Shown: positions 40,874 to 49,617 of the stretch, piece by piece | Layout of the letters: each line of letters starts with the position of its first letter | How positions within the stretch are numbered: the stretch's first letter is position 1 | From: Carideicomes alvinocaridis | Lineage (GTDB): Bacteria; Pseudomonadota; Alphaproteobacteria; Rhodobacterales; Rhodobacteraceae | Direction of reading: 5' to 3' | Assembly (NCBI GenBank): GCA_005473895.2 | Contig: SRJI02000001.1 | Span: 62,001 to 126,000, forward strand | DNA: 64,000 nucleotides | The notes under the pieces: model-generated | What the model was told of the DNA's origin: nothing | What the model saw: the letters and a program-made list of their open reading frames with translations, nothing else | Databases searched by the model: none | Program-made: the position numbers and the translations under genes

Positions 40874-42913
40874 TCACACAGAGGGGAACGCCTTGGCCCA
40901 GGGCAGCAGCGTGCCCAGCAGCGTGGGCGGCCACGGGATCGCCAGCAGCACGTGGAACACCACGAAGATGAAGAGCGTGGCGCCCAGCGCGATCGGCAGG
41001 ACCAGTTTCCACGGCTCACGGTTCTCAAGCCGCATGTAGGCGATGATGAAGACGAAGGCGGTGGGGATGAGCCCGATCAGCGCCATCAGCGCCATGAAGC
41101 CCAGCATCCAGCCAAAGAAGATCGCCCCGCGCAGCACCACCGTGCCGGGCGACAGGCCGTCATGGCTCGACACCAGGTCCATGTGGCCCTTGAGCGCTTC
41201 CTCGGCGTTCTCCACCGACAGCTCGGTGTCCTTGGGCAGACGGTGCATCACCTGGTCGGCCAGCACGAGGATCAGCGCCACGAAGGTGAAGCAGCCGACG
41301 ATCATCGGCCCGAGCCGAGCGCCGTCCTGGAAGGACGTCGCCATGCTGACCATCACCCCCACCAGCACGATCATCAGGCCGGCGAAGAGGTCGGTGAGAC
41401 GCAGCCCGGGGCTGTAGCTCTGGGCCGGCCCGACCGTCCGGCGGCGGCGCAGGAAGGCGGCGACGATGGGCTGCAGGATGATGATCGCCGCACCGACAAG
41501 CACCACCAGCACGACCGGGCGCAGCAGCCATTCCCAGGAATAGCGCATGGTCGAGATGAACATGTACCGCTCGATGATCGCGCCCAGCACGAAGCCCAGC
41601 ATCATCGGCGGGCGCGGCCAGCGCAGGCATTTCATCACCCAACCCAGCACCCCGAAGGCCAGCAGCGCGTAAAGGTCGCCCCAGTCCCGGTTGCCCTGGA
41701 AGGCGCCGAGGTAGACGATGCTCAGCACCGTGGGCATGATCAGCGTGTAGCGCAGGGTCGCGAGTTTCGCGAGTTGCCCGCTCAGCGCGAAACAGATGCC
41801 CGCGCCGAAGATGTTGGCGAGCGCGATGCTCCAGATCATCGAATAGGTCACGTCGAGGTTGCTGGTCAGCATCTGCGGCCCGGGCACCAGCCCGTGGATC
41901 AGGAAGGCGCCCAGCAGGATCGCCATGCTGGCGCTGCCCGGCACGCCGAAGGCCACGGTGGGAATGAGGGCGCCGCTCGTGGTGGCGTTGTTGGCGCTTT
42001 CCGGCGCGATCACGCCGCGCACGTCGCCCCGCCCGAAGGTTTCGCGCGCGCCCTTGATGGTGCGGGCGGCGAAACCGTAGGCGAACCAGTCGACCACCGC
42101 CGTGCCGAGCCCCGGGATCGAGCCCACGACGGTGCCCAGCGAGGCGCATTGCATCACCAGCCGGATGTTGCGCAGCGCATCGCGCGCGCCCTGCGCCATG
42201 CCCTTGCGGGTGCTCTGCGGATCGGCGCGGGAGATCGCGACACGCTGGATCGCGAAGTCGCAGAGCTCGGGCAGCGCGAAGAGCCCCAGCGCCACCGGCA
42301 TCAGCGGCAGCCCGTCGTAGAGATAGATCGACCCCAGCGTCCAGCGCATGTCGCCGGTCTGCGGGTCGGCGCCGATCATCGACAGCATGATGCCGAACCC
42401 CGCCGCGGCCAGCCCCTTGAGCGCCGAATTGCCCGACAGGATCGACACCAGCGAGATGCCGAAGACCGCGCAGGCCAGCAGCTCGGGCGAGCCTATATAG
42501 AGCATCACCGGCCGCAGCACGGGGATGCTGAGCGCGAGGAAGAAGGCGCCGACCACCCCGCCGATCATCGACGAGACATAGGCGGCGCTGAGCGCCCGGC
42601 CCGCCTCGCCCTTCTTGGCCATGGCGTGACCGTCGAGCACGGTGGCCTGCGACGCCTGGGTCCCCGGCACGCCGAAGACCACCGCCGGGATCGTGTCGCC
42701 GGTCGAGGTCACCGCCGCAAGCCCCAGCAGGAAGGCGAAGGCCGAGATCGGGTCGAGCTGGAAGGTAAAGGGCAGCAGAAGCGCCATCCCGGCCAGCCCG
42801 CCCACCCCGGGCAGGATGCCGATCACGAGGCCCAGAACGACCCCGCCCACGAGGAACAGCAGCCGGTGAAACTGCGCGATCTGGAAGAATGCGTCGGTCG
42901 CCGCATCAAGCAT
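40874..42913 (-). CDS. Tripartite tricarboxylate transporter permease, TctA fused to TctB
   Basis: 679-aa membrane protein. Residues about 1-500 are TctA, with the two glycine/proline signature loops GILPGVGGLAGMALLLPFTF and SIPGLGTAVVDWFAYGFAAR, plus STGDTIPAVVFGVPG. After a charged linker (about 490-505), residues about 510-679 contain four further hydrophobic segments of the TctB type (TDLFAGLMIVLVGVMVSMAT onward). TctA alone is about 500 aa, so this is a fusion of the two membrane subunits in A-B order. It follows the tctC gene across a 147-bp gap with a hairpin. Likely imports phthalate or a related di/tricarboxylate with sodium or proton. Confidence 0.92.
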   Translation of the reverse strand: MLDAATDAFFQIAQFHRLLFLVGGVVLGLVIGILPGVGGLAGMALLLPFTFQLDPISAFAFLLGLAAVTSTGDTIPAVVFGVPGTQASQATVLDGHAMAKKGEAGRALSAAYVSSMIGGVVGAFFLALSIPVLRPVMLYIGSPELLACAVFGISLVSILSGNSALKGLAAAGFGIMLSMIGADPQTGDMRWTLGSIYLYDGLPLMPVALGLFALPELCDFAIQRVAISRADPQSTRKGMAQGARDALRNIRLVMQCASLGTVVGSIPGLGTAVVDWFAYGFAARTIKGARETFGRGDVRGVIAPESANNATTSGALIPTVAFGVPGSASMAILLGAFLIHGLVPGPQMLTSNLDVTYSMIWSIALANIFGAGICFALSGQLAKLATLRYTLIMPTVLSIVYLGAFQGNRDWGDLYALLAFGVLGWVMKCLRWPRPPMMLGFVLGAIIERYMFISTMRYSWEWLLRPVVLVVLVGAAIIILQPIVAAFLRRRRTVGPAQSYSPGLRLTDLFAGLMIVLVGVMVSMATSFQDGARLGPMIVGCFTFVALILVLADQVMHRLPKDTELSVENAEEALKGHMDLVSSHDGLSPGTVVLRGAIFFGWMLGFMALMALIGLIPTAFVFIIAYMRLENREPWKLVLPIALGATLFIFVVFHVLLAIPWPPTLLGTLLPWAKAFPSV

Positions 42914-43017
42914 GTAAGTCTTTCCCTGGTCGGGCCGCGGCCGGTGGCGCGCAGGCCCTTATCCTTGTGCCGTCTGGGTGCGCGGGCCCGCCTCGCAGGC
43001 CCGGCGCTCGGTCTGGG

Positions 43018-43055
43018 CGAAAGCCGGGGCGCCCCGCGGGCCGCCCCGGCTTTCG
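43018..43055 (-). terminator. Strong intercistronic hairpin between tctC and tctAB
   Basis: Perfect 14-bp stem, CGAAAGCCGGGGCG (43018-43031) with CGCCCCGGCTTTCG (43042-43055), and a 10-nt loop, starting 4 nt after the tctC stop. No T-run follows on the transcribed strand. Probably limits permease or stabilises receptor mRNA. Confidence 0.65.
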
Positions 43056-43059
43056 TCGG

Positions 43060-44082
43060 TCAGCGCACGATCTGGATCACGCGCTCCACGGTCTCGGGGT
43101 CGGCGGCATAGACCTCTTCGACGATCTCCTTCAGTTCGGCGCCGGTGGAGGGCGTGATGCTCACCCCGGTCTCCTTGGCCGCGGCCAGGAAGTCCGGATC
43201 CTCCATGGTCGCGTCGAAGGCGTCACGCAGGGCCCTCACCCGGTCTTCCGGCACGCCCGGAGGCGCCACGTAGGGCCGGCCCATTTCCTGCGGCGCGACG
43301 ATGAAGCTGATCAGCGACTTGGCCTGCGGAGTCTCGGCGAGGTCGGAGGCCAGCGGCACGTCCGGCAGGTCGGGATGCGGCTTGCGGGCGATCTGCAGCA
43401 GCAGGTTCACCGTGCCGTCCGTCACCCAGTCGGCGCGGGTCGCCTGGATCGTCGACCAGGACCAGCCGCAGCGGCCCGAAACCTCGCCGCGCTCCATCGC
43501 CAGGACGATGTCGTTGCCGCCCGGATAGCCGTCGATGATGCGCATCTTGGTGCCCAGCGCCTCGTTGAGGATGTTGGATTGCTGGTTGGGGTCCGAGGCG
43601 GCGCCGGTGCCGCCCATCATCACCTCCTGCTCCTTCATCTGGTCGACCGAGGTGATGCCGGTATCCGCGTTGACCGCGCAGAGCGAGGTCTCGGCGTTGA
43701 TGTTGCCGATGAAGTTCATTTCCTTGGCGTCGAAGCTCGCGGCCTCGTTGCCCAGCAGCGGCTCGAAAGGCACCGCCCGGGCCACTGCGCCGAAGGCCGT
43801 GCCGTCCTTGGGCGCCGCCTCGGCCAGCCAGTTCATCAGCCGCAGACTGCCCGCGCCCGGCATGTTGATCGGCACCACGTCCGGGTTGCCCGGAATGTGC
43901 TTGCCGATATGCGCGGCCAGCAGGCGGGCATAGGTGTCATAGCCCCCGCCCACCGAGTAGCCGATATAGAGGTTCACGGTCTTGCCGGAATAGAACTCCT
44001 CCACCGTCTGCGCCTGAAGCGCAGCCGGCCCGGCCAGCGTGGTGGCGAGCGCCGCCATTCCCAGAAGCTTTCTGAGTTTCAT
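43060..44082 (-). CDS. tctC: Tripartite tricarboxylate transporter substrate-binding protein (TctC family)
   Basis: 340-aa periplasmic receptor with a signal peptide (MKLRKLLGMAALATTLAG, cleavage after about QA at residue 25). The mature part begins QTVEEFYSGKTVNLYIGYSV, followed by GGGYDTYARLLAAHIGKHIP and VPINMPGAGSLR, typical of TctC/Bug receptors. GGGAGGAGA precedes the ATG. Encoded between the 4,5-dihydroxyphthalate decarboxylase and the fused permease, so phthalate or its analogue is the likely ligand. Bug-family receptors bind carboxylates through main-chain and water contacts, so specificity cannot be read from sequence. Confidence 0.93.
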   Translation of the reverse strand: MKLRKLLGMAALATTLAGPAALQAQTVEEFYSGKTVNLYIGYSVGGGYDTYARLLAAHIGKHIPGNPDVVPINMPGAGSLRLMNWLAEAAPKDGTAFGAVARAVPFEPLLGNEAASFDAKEMNFIGNINAETSLCAVNADTGITSVDQMKEQEVMMGGTGAASDPNQQSNILNEALGTKMRIIDGYPGGNDIVLAMERGEVSGRCGWSWSTIQATRADWVTDGTVNLLLQIARKPHPDLPDVPLASDLAETPQAKSLISFIVAPQEMGRPYVAPPGVPEDRVRALRDAFDATMEDPDFLAAAKETGVSITPSTGAELKEIVEEVYAADPETVERVIQIVR

Positions 44083-44136
44083 CTAGTCTCCTCCCTTGGT
44101 TGTCCGGCCCGCCCCGGTCGGGTGCGGCCGGCATGC

Positions 44137-45123
44137 TCAGATGACGAAGCTTTCCAACGTCTCCGATGCGAATATCTCCTCCGCCGCCAGCCTGCGCGGC
44201 GACAGCCCCTGTTCGTGCGAATAGCGCAGGAAGGTGTCCAGCGCGGTCCGGTTCGGCGCAAAACCGTAGGGCCAGAAATCCTCGCCCATCAGCGCCGTCG
44301 CCTCTTCGAAATGCGCCACGGTCCACGGCAGCATGGACTTGATCGCCGCGGTCTCGGACAGGCCGTGCATGGCGATGTCCTTGGCCTCGGTCAGCGCCTT
44401 CAGCAGCGACTGGCAGACCCAGCGATTGGCCTCGTAGACGTCGCGCCGCACGGCCACCGTATGCATGATCGGGAAGATCCCCGTGCGCCGGTAATAGTCG
44501 CGCTCCGCCGCCGGGAAATCCTCGAACAGGCGGCGCACGCGCTGGCCGTCATAGGTGCTGGGCTTGCGCGCGGTATAGAGCGCGTCGATCTCCCCGTCGC
44601 GCAGCATGGCGGCCAGCGTCTTGTCCGGCCCGATGGGCGTCACCTCGATATCCTCGGGCAGCGAGAGCTTGAGCTTCTCCTCGCGGTTGGGCGCTTCCTC
44701 CCCGCCGGTGAAATAGCGCACGGAATTCACCGCCACGCCGTATTCGTCCTGCAGGATGCCACGAATCCAGACCGGTGCGGTCATCTGGTATTCAGGGCAG
44801 CCCACCCGCTTGCCCACCAGGTCCTCGGGCCGCTCGATGCCGCTGTCGGCATTCACGTAGATCGAGCTGTGGCGGAAGAACCGCGAGGGAAAGACCGGGA
44901 TCGCCACGAAGGGCGGCTCCGGCCGGTGCAGCGACACCACGTAGGAGGACAGCGACATCTCGCTCGCCTCGAATTCCCTGTGCCGCAACATGCGGAAGAA
45001 GGTCTCTTCCACCGGCATGTTGAGAAAGTTCAGGTCTATCCCGTCGGGCTGCACCCGGCCGTCGAGGATCGGGACCATGCGGTCATAATCCCAGCATCCG
45101 AAATTGATCGGTAAGCGTGTCAC
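44137..45123 (-). CDS. pht5: 4,5-dihydroxyphthalate decarboxylase (Pht5-like)
   Basis: 328-aa cytosolic enzyme with the periplasmic-binding-protein-like fold used by 4,5-dihydroxyphthalate decarboxylase, the last step from phthalate to protocatechuate. It opens LPINFGCWDYDRMVPILDG and continues EFEASEMSLSSYV, FPSRFFRHSSIYVNADSGI and PEDLVGKRVGCPEYQMTAPV, all recognisable from that family. There is no signal peptide, as expected. Starts with GTG at 45123 after GGGAG. First gene of a unit with tctC and tctAB, divergent from a LysR gene. Some family members are only annotated as substrate-binding-like, so activity is inferred from homology and the neighbouring oxygenase cluster. Confidence 0.87.
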   Translation of the reverse strand: MTRLPINFGCWDYDRMVPILDGRVQPDGIDLNFLNMPVEETFFRMLRHREFEASEMSLSSYVVSLHRPEPPFVAIPVFPSRFFRHSSIYVNADSGIERPEDLVGKRVGCPEYQMTAPVWIRGILQDEYGVAVNSVRYFTGGEEAPNREEKLKLSLPEDIEVTPIGPDKTLAAMLRDGEIDALYTARKPSTYDGQRVRRLFEDFPAAERDYYRRTGIFPIMHTVAVRRDVYEANRWVCQSLLKALTEAKDIAMHGLSETAAIKSMLPWTVAHFEEATALMGEDFWPYGFAPNRTALDTFLRYSHEQGLSPRRLAAEEIFASETLESFVI

Positions 45124-45214
45124 GTCTCTCCCTTCGGGGGCGGCTCCTCCTCCGGTGCCGCACCCTCTCCTGTCGCACCTTCCACAAACCGCATGCGCGG
45201 GTCACAGTCCAATA

Positions 45215-45230
45215 TATCTCTTGAAGGATA
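45215..45230. promoter_or_regulatory. Possible LysR-type binding site
   Basis: Dyad TATC-TCTTGAAG-GATA in the 162-bp divergent gap between pht5-like and LysR genes, with T-N11-A spacing inside. Position fits a LysR activator/autoregulation site. Short arms make chance occurrence possible. Confidence 0.3.
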
Positions 45231-45285
45231 GACCGCAGTTTTTTGTTGAGCTAAGGTTTCGGCGAACAGCCCGGAGGAAGCTTTC

Positions 45286-46263
45286 TTGAATTTCAAGCAG
45301 TTGCGCTACTTCATCCGCGTCGCCGAGGTCGGGAATATGTCCCGCGCGGCCGAAACGCTGAACGTCGCGCAGACCGCCATCGGTTTCCAGATCCGCAATC
45401 TCGAGGCCCAGCTCGGCGTCGAACTGATCGAGCGGCATTCCCGCGGCATCCGCATCACCGAGCCCGGCCGGACCCTCCTGCGCCACGGCAAGGAGATCCT
45501 CAGCGCCATGGACGACGCGGTCCGCGAGGTGCGCGAGACGGCGGACGGGCCCAAGGCGCCGCTCGTCGTCGGGCTGACATCCTCCATCATGGCGGCGCTG
45601 GACACCGACCTCTTCTCTCTCGCGGACCGTCACGGGGTGCAGACCGGCGTGCGCTTTGCCGAGGCGCTGTCGTTCAACCTGACCAGCAGCCTCCTGCGGG
45701 GCGAGATGAATTGCGCGCTTGCCTTCAACGTGCCCGAGACCCCCGGCCTGGTGCGCACGCCGCTGCTGGACGAGGCCCTGTTCATGATCGCGCCCGCCGG
45801 ACACCCGCTCAACGGCGTGCCGGTCAGTTTCCGCGAGGCGCTGTCCGGCACCCTGGCTCTGGTCAGCAGCCGCGACAACGTCTGGGACATGGTGCATTCC
45901 GTGGCAAAGTACCTGTCGATCGATTTCAAGGTGGCGTTCGAGGTCCAGTCCACCAGCGCGATCAAGACCCTCGCCCATAGTGGAGTCGCCACCAGCATCA
46001 TGCCCTATGGCATCGTCGCGAAGGAGGTGCTGGAAGGCACGCTATGCGCGCGGCCCATCGAGGACCCGCGCGCGATCCGCACGCTCTTTCTCATCCACCC
46101 CCATCGCACGCTGAACGAGTTGCACGACACCGAACAGGGCCGGCTCGTCGAGGCGCTGTTCGAGGAATATGCCCGCGTGATGGAACGTCACTCGGCCATG
46201 CTGCGCCGCATGTGGCATCCCCCGGGCCGCGGGCTCTCCTCTCCCACGGAAACCGCAGGCTGA
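45286..46263 (+). CDS. LysR family transcriptional regulator (phthalate/TTT block)
   Basis: 325-aa LysR regulator with an N-terminal HTH (MNFKQLRYFIRVAEVGNMSR, then AAETLNVAQTAIGFQIRNLE) and a C-terminal two-lobed effector domain (PLVVGLTSSIMAAL onward). It starts with TTG at 45286 following GGAGGAAG. Divergent from the decarboxylase-tctC-tctAB unit, which it presumably activates with a phthalate-derived effector. The QTAIGFQIR stretch resembles the CbbR/NAC-like subgroup. Confidence 0.92.
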   Translation: MNFKQLRYFIRVAEVGNMSRAAETLNVAQTAIGFQIRNLEAQLGVELIERHSRGIRITEPGRTLLRHGKEILSAMDDAVREVRETADGPKAPLVVGLTSSIMAALDTDLFSLADRHGVQTGVRFAEALSFNLTSSLLRGEMNCALAFNVPETPGLVRTPLLDEALFMIAPAGHPLNGVPVSFREALSGTLALVSSRDNVWDMVHSVAKYLSIDFKVAFEVQSTSAIKTLAHSGVATSIMPYGIVAKEVLEGTLCARPIEDPRAIRTLFLIHPHRTLNELHDTEQGRLVEALFEEYARVMERHSAMLRRMWHPPGRGLSSPTETAG

Positions 46264-46632
46264 ATTACGGCGGCGAAAGGCGAGAGGCGTAAAGTCCCAT
46301 GGCCTATCGCCGCAGAGGGGCTGGCGGCGGCATTGCCTCGCACCGGCGCAAGCCTGGTGGCCGCGGGTCGTGATCTGGCTCGAGGCTCGGGGCGATGCGC
46401 GCTTGTCGCCGGCTCTCATCCGCGACCACCTCGCCGGCGGGGGCCGATTCCACATCCAAGGTCCTGGGCAACGTGACCCGGGACAGGTTCTGTGCGCTGC
46501 CGGCGGCCAGCGGACATGGTCAGGGGCGTGAGGGGGACGGCCAAACGTCACGCTGCGGCCCTCGATGGCTGGAAAGGACCACTTCCGACGACCTGATCGT
46601 CTCATGCCCCCCGCCGCGGCATCAGGCTCCGT
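46264..46632. other. Convergent intergenic region without a supported gene
   Basis: About 370 bp between the LysR gene and the ornithine cyclodeaminase gene, which point toward each other. Frames crossing it are short or lack start sites and known motifs. I see no RNA gene or strong terminator. It may be decayed coding sequence. Confidence 0.5.
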
Positions 46633-47691
46633 CTACGACTCCCCGGCCCCTGCCCGCATGAGCATGCCGTAGAGATCGCGCGGCTCGTCGGGGTCGGCGA
46701 TGATGTCCAGCATCTCGTGGCAATCCCGCCCCTCGATCGCCTCCAGCAGCCAGCAGAGCGCCGAGAAATCCTCCGTCGCGAAGCCCACCCCGTCGAACAG
46801 CGTGATCTGCCGGGCGTCTCGCCGGCCGGGCGCTGCCCCCTCCAGAACCTGCCAGAGCTCGGTCACCGGGTGGTCGTCGCCCAGCTGCTGGATCTCGCCC
46901 TCGATCCGCGTCTGTTCGGGGAATTCGACGAAAATGTCCGACCGCAGCAGGATGTCGCGATGCAGCTCCGTCTTGCCGGGGCAGTCGCCACCGATCGCGT
47001 TGATGTGGATGCCCGCGCCGACCATGTTGTCGGTGAGGATCGTGGCATATTGCTTGTCCGCCGTGCAGGTGGTGATCACGTGGGCGCCCTCCACCGCCGC
47101 CTCGGCAGAGCCGCATTCGGTGACCTCGAGCCCCGCGGCCCGCAGGTTCCTTGCACAGCGCGCGATCGCACCCGCATCGGTATCGAAGAGCCGCACGCGC
47201 CCCAGCCCGTTGACCGAGCGTTGCGCCAGCGCCTGGAATTCGGACTGCGCGCCGTTGCCGATCAGCGCATGCACCTCGGCCCCCGCGGGCATCAGCGCCC
47301 GCGTCGCCACGGCCGAGGTGGCGGCGGTGCGCAGCGCGGTCAACAGCGTCATCTCGGTCAGCAGCAGCGGATAGCCCGTCGCCACGTCCGCCAAGAGCCC
47401 GAAGGCGGTCACGGTCTGCAGCCCGGATTTGGTGTTCACGGGATGGCCGTTCACGTATTTGAAGGCATAGCGCAGCCCGTCCGAGGTCGGCATGAGCTCG
47501 ATCACCCCGATCTCGGAATGCGAGGCCACCCGCGGCACCTTGTCGAAGGCGGGCCAGCGGCGGAAATCCCGCTCCACCTGCTCGGTCATCCGGGCGAGGC
47601 ATTCTTCCAGCCCGATCTGGTGGATCAGGCGCATCATGTTGTTGACGGAGACGAAGGGCACGAGCGCCTTGTCGGACGGCATCAGCGTCAT
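46633..47691 (-). CDS. ocd: Ornithine cyclodeaminase family protein
   Basis: 352-aa NAD-dependent enzyme of the mu-crystallin/ornithine cyclodeaminase family. Features are KYVNGHPVNTKSGLQTVTAF, LLTEMTLLTALRTAATSAVA, the Rossmann-type ALIGNGAQSEFQALA and GGDCPGKTELHRDIL, the last close to true ornithine cyclodeaminase (L-ornithine to L-proline plus ammonia). Delta1-pyrroline-2-carboxylate reductase is the main alternative. It is last in the hyuB-hyuA-TRAP operon, 16 bp after dctM. The link to hydantoinase-like genes suggests the ring-opened product feeds proline or ornithine metabolism. Confidence 0.9.
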   Translation of the reverse strand: MTLMPSDKALVPFVSVNNMMRLIHQIGLEECLARMTEQVERDFRRWPAFDKVPRVASHSEIGVIELMPTSDGLRYAFKYVNGHPVNTKSGLQTVTAFGLLADVATGYPLLLTEMTLLTALRTAATSAVATRALMPAGAEVHALIGNGAQSEFQALAQRSVNGLGRVRLFDTDAGAIARCARNLRAAGLEVTECGSAEAAVEGAHVITTCTADKQYATILTDNMVGAGIHINAIGGDCPGKTELHRDILLRSDIFVEFPEQTRIEGEIQQLGDDHPVTELWQVLEGAAPGRRDARQITLFDGVGFATEDFSALCWLLEAIEGRDCHEMLDIIADPDEPRDLYGMLMRAGAGES

Positions 47692-47707
47692 GGGGGTCCT
47701 TTCGATG

Positions 47708-48991
47708 TCACTGGCCCAGCGAGGGCAGCCACAGGGCGATTTGCGGGAAGGCGATGAGCAGGCCGATCAGGATGAACATGGCCAGCACGAAGGGCAGCGC
47801 GCCCAGCATCACGTCGGCGATGCCGCCGCGCTCGCGGATCGCCTGCACCACGTAGAGGTTGATCCCCACCGGCGGCGTGATCAGCGCCACTTCCAGCAGG
47901 ATGGTCAGCACCACGCCGAACCAGATCGGATCGAAGCCCAGGCCGATGACGATGGGCGCGACCAGCGGCGTCATGGTGACCAGCATCGACAGGCTTTCCA
48001 GGAAGCAGCCAAGCGCCACGAAGAAGGCGACGATCAGCACCATGGTCATCACCGGCGACAGGCCGAGCCCGCCGACGAAGCTGGTCAGCGCCTGCGGGAT
48101 GCCGAGGAAGGAGAGGATGAAGTTGAGGAAATAGGACACCATGACGATCAGCATGATCATCGCGGTGGTCCGCATGGAGGAGATGAAGGCCTCGTGCAGC
48201 ATCGCCACAGACAGCCGCCCGTAGCAGGCGGCGAGCACCAGCGCGAAGACCAGCCCGAGCGAGGCCGCCTCGGTGGGTGTTGCCACCCCGGCATAGATCG
48301 AGCCCACGACCACGGCAAAAAGCGCGATGATCGGCAGGATCGAGGGCAGGCTCGCGAGGCGCTGCTTCCACGTCGCCTTGATCGGCACGCCGCCCATGTC
48401 GGGGTTGATCCGGCAGGCAATGATGACGATTCCGCCGAAGATCAGCGCCAGCAGCAGCCCCGGCAGCATCGCCGCGCTGTAGAGCTGCGGGATCGAGCTT
48501 TGCGTCATCATCCCGTAGAGGATGAGGTGGATCGAGGGCGGGATGAGGATCCCCAGCGTCCCGCCTGCGGCGAGGCTTCCGAGGAACAGCCGTTCGTTGT
48601 AGCGCCGCTTGGAGATTTCCGGCAGCGCCACGGTGCCGATGGTGGCCGCCGTCGCCACCGAAGAGCCGGAGGTCGCCGAGAACAGCGTGGAGGCGGCGAT
48701 ATTGGCGTGCAACAGCCCGCCCGGCAGCCGGTTCAGCCAGAGCGCCACGGCGGCATACATCCGCTCGGCCACACCGGCGCGCAGCAAGAGCTCGCCCAGC
48801 AGCACGAAGAGCGGGATGGTCGTCAGAGTGAATTCGTTGGCCACCTTCCAGAAGATCTCGGACCCGGCGGCATAGAGCGGCATCGGCGAATGCAGCCAGC
48901 CCATGGTCAGGGCCACGATCAGCAGGACGGCGGCGACCGGCAGCGAGAGCGCCACCAGCGCGATCAGCATTGCGAAGGCCTGGGTGAACAT
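47708..48991 (-). CDS. TRAP transporter large permease (hydantoinase-linked)
   Basis: 427-aa DctM-type permease with about 12 hydrophobic segments. Motifs are NEFTLTTIPLFVLLGELLLR, LFSATSGSSVATAATIGTVA, GGTLGILIPPSIHLILYG and ALITPPVGINLYVVQAIRER. Start overlaps the DctQ stop (TGATG at 48991). Together with 48991-49617 and 49614-50657 it forms a complete TRAP system inside the hyu/ocd operon, so its substrate is probably the compound opened by the HyuAB enzyme. Confidence 0.93.
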   Translation of the reverse strand: MFTQAFAMLIALVALSLPVAAVLLIVALTMGWLHSPMPLYAAGSEIFWKVANEFTLTTIPLFVLLGELLLRAGVAERMYAAVALWLNRLPGGLLHANIAASTLFSATSGSSVATAATIGTVALPEISKRRYNERLFLGSLAAGGTLGILIPPSIHLILYGMMTQSSIPQLYSAAMLPGLLLALIFGGIVIIACRINPDMGGVPIKATWKQRLASLPSILPIIALFAVVVGSIYAGVATPTEAASLGLVFALVLAACYGRLSVAMLHEAFISSMRTTAMIMLIVMVSYFLNFILSFLGIPQALTSFVGGLGLSPVMTMVLIVAFFVALGCFLESLSMLVTMTPLVAPIVIGLGFDPIWFGVVLTILLEVALITPPVGINLYVVQAIRERGGIADVMLGALPFVLAMFILIGLLIAFPQIALWLPSLGQ

Positions 48992-49617
48992 CAGCTCTCT
49001 CCCCGCGACTGGGTGACGGCCTCCTGCGCCTCCTCGTCGGCGCGGATCACGCCGTGACGTCCGGCAAGGCCCATGAGGTCACCGCGCGGCAGCTCCACGG
49101 CGGCGCGCAGCAGGGCGGTCAGGATCGACAGGCAGAAGACGCAGATGCCGAAGCACCAGAGCGCCTGCGGCACGACCAGCGGGATCTGCATGGTGGAGGC
49201 GGAGCGGGCGGAGCGCGCCCAGGAGGTGCCCAGCACCGTCCAGCTGCTGTAGATCAGGAACGCGGCCACCAGCAGCAGCGACAGCATGGCAAGCAGGTCG
49301 ATCACCACCCGCGGCATCAGCGGCAGGCGGCGGTAGAAGATGTCGACCCGGATATGGGCCCGCGCGTGAAAGGCCGAGGCCAGCGACCAGGCGACACCGA
49401 TGGCGAAGAGGTAGGAGGCGATCTCGTCCACCCCGCCGAAGTTCCGGCCCGTGGCGGCGCGCCAGAGCACGTCGGCCGCGACCAGCAGCCCCATCGCCAG
49501 CACGCCCCATCCGCTGAGGATCACCATGCCATGGGCCAGCCGGCGCACCCCCTCGTCGAGGCGGATGGGAAAGGGGGCGCGCGCCCCCTCCCCGTTCTGG
49601 CGCGGGCCGTGGCTCAT
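48991..49617 (-). CDS. TRAP transporter small permease (DctQ family, hydantoinase-linked)
   Basis: 208-aa DctQ protein with four hydrophobic segments (about 27-52, 64-84, 103-127 and 145-170). The conserved GGVDEIASYLFAIGVAWSLA and AHIRVDIFYRRLP are present. The ATG at 49617 overlaps the receptor stop (ATGA at 49614-49617), so translation is coupled. Confidence 0.9.
   Translation of the reverse strand: MSHGPRQNGEGARAPFPIRLDEGVRRLAHGMVILSGWGVLAMGLLVAADVLWRAATGRNFGGVDEIASYLFAIGVAWSLASAFHARAHIRVDIFYRRLPLMPRVVIDLLAMLSLLLVAAFLIYSSWTVLGTSWARSARSASTMQIPLVVPQALWCFGICVFCLSILTALLRAAVELPRGDLMGLAGRHGVIRADEEAQEAVTQSRGES

Noticed and set aside
40952-43111. 719-codon open frame on the plus strand
   Set aside because: Antisense to the tctAB fusion gene; the translation is a histidine/arginine-rich low-complexity shadow with no domain.
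46264-46632. Small RNA or gene between the LysR and ocd genes
   Set aside because: I could not find a promoter, hairpin-plus-T-run or coding signal that stands out from background.
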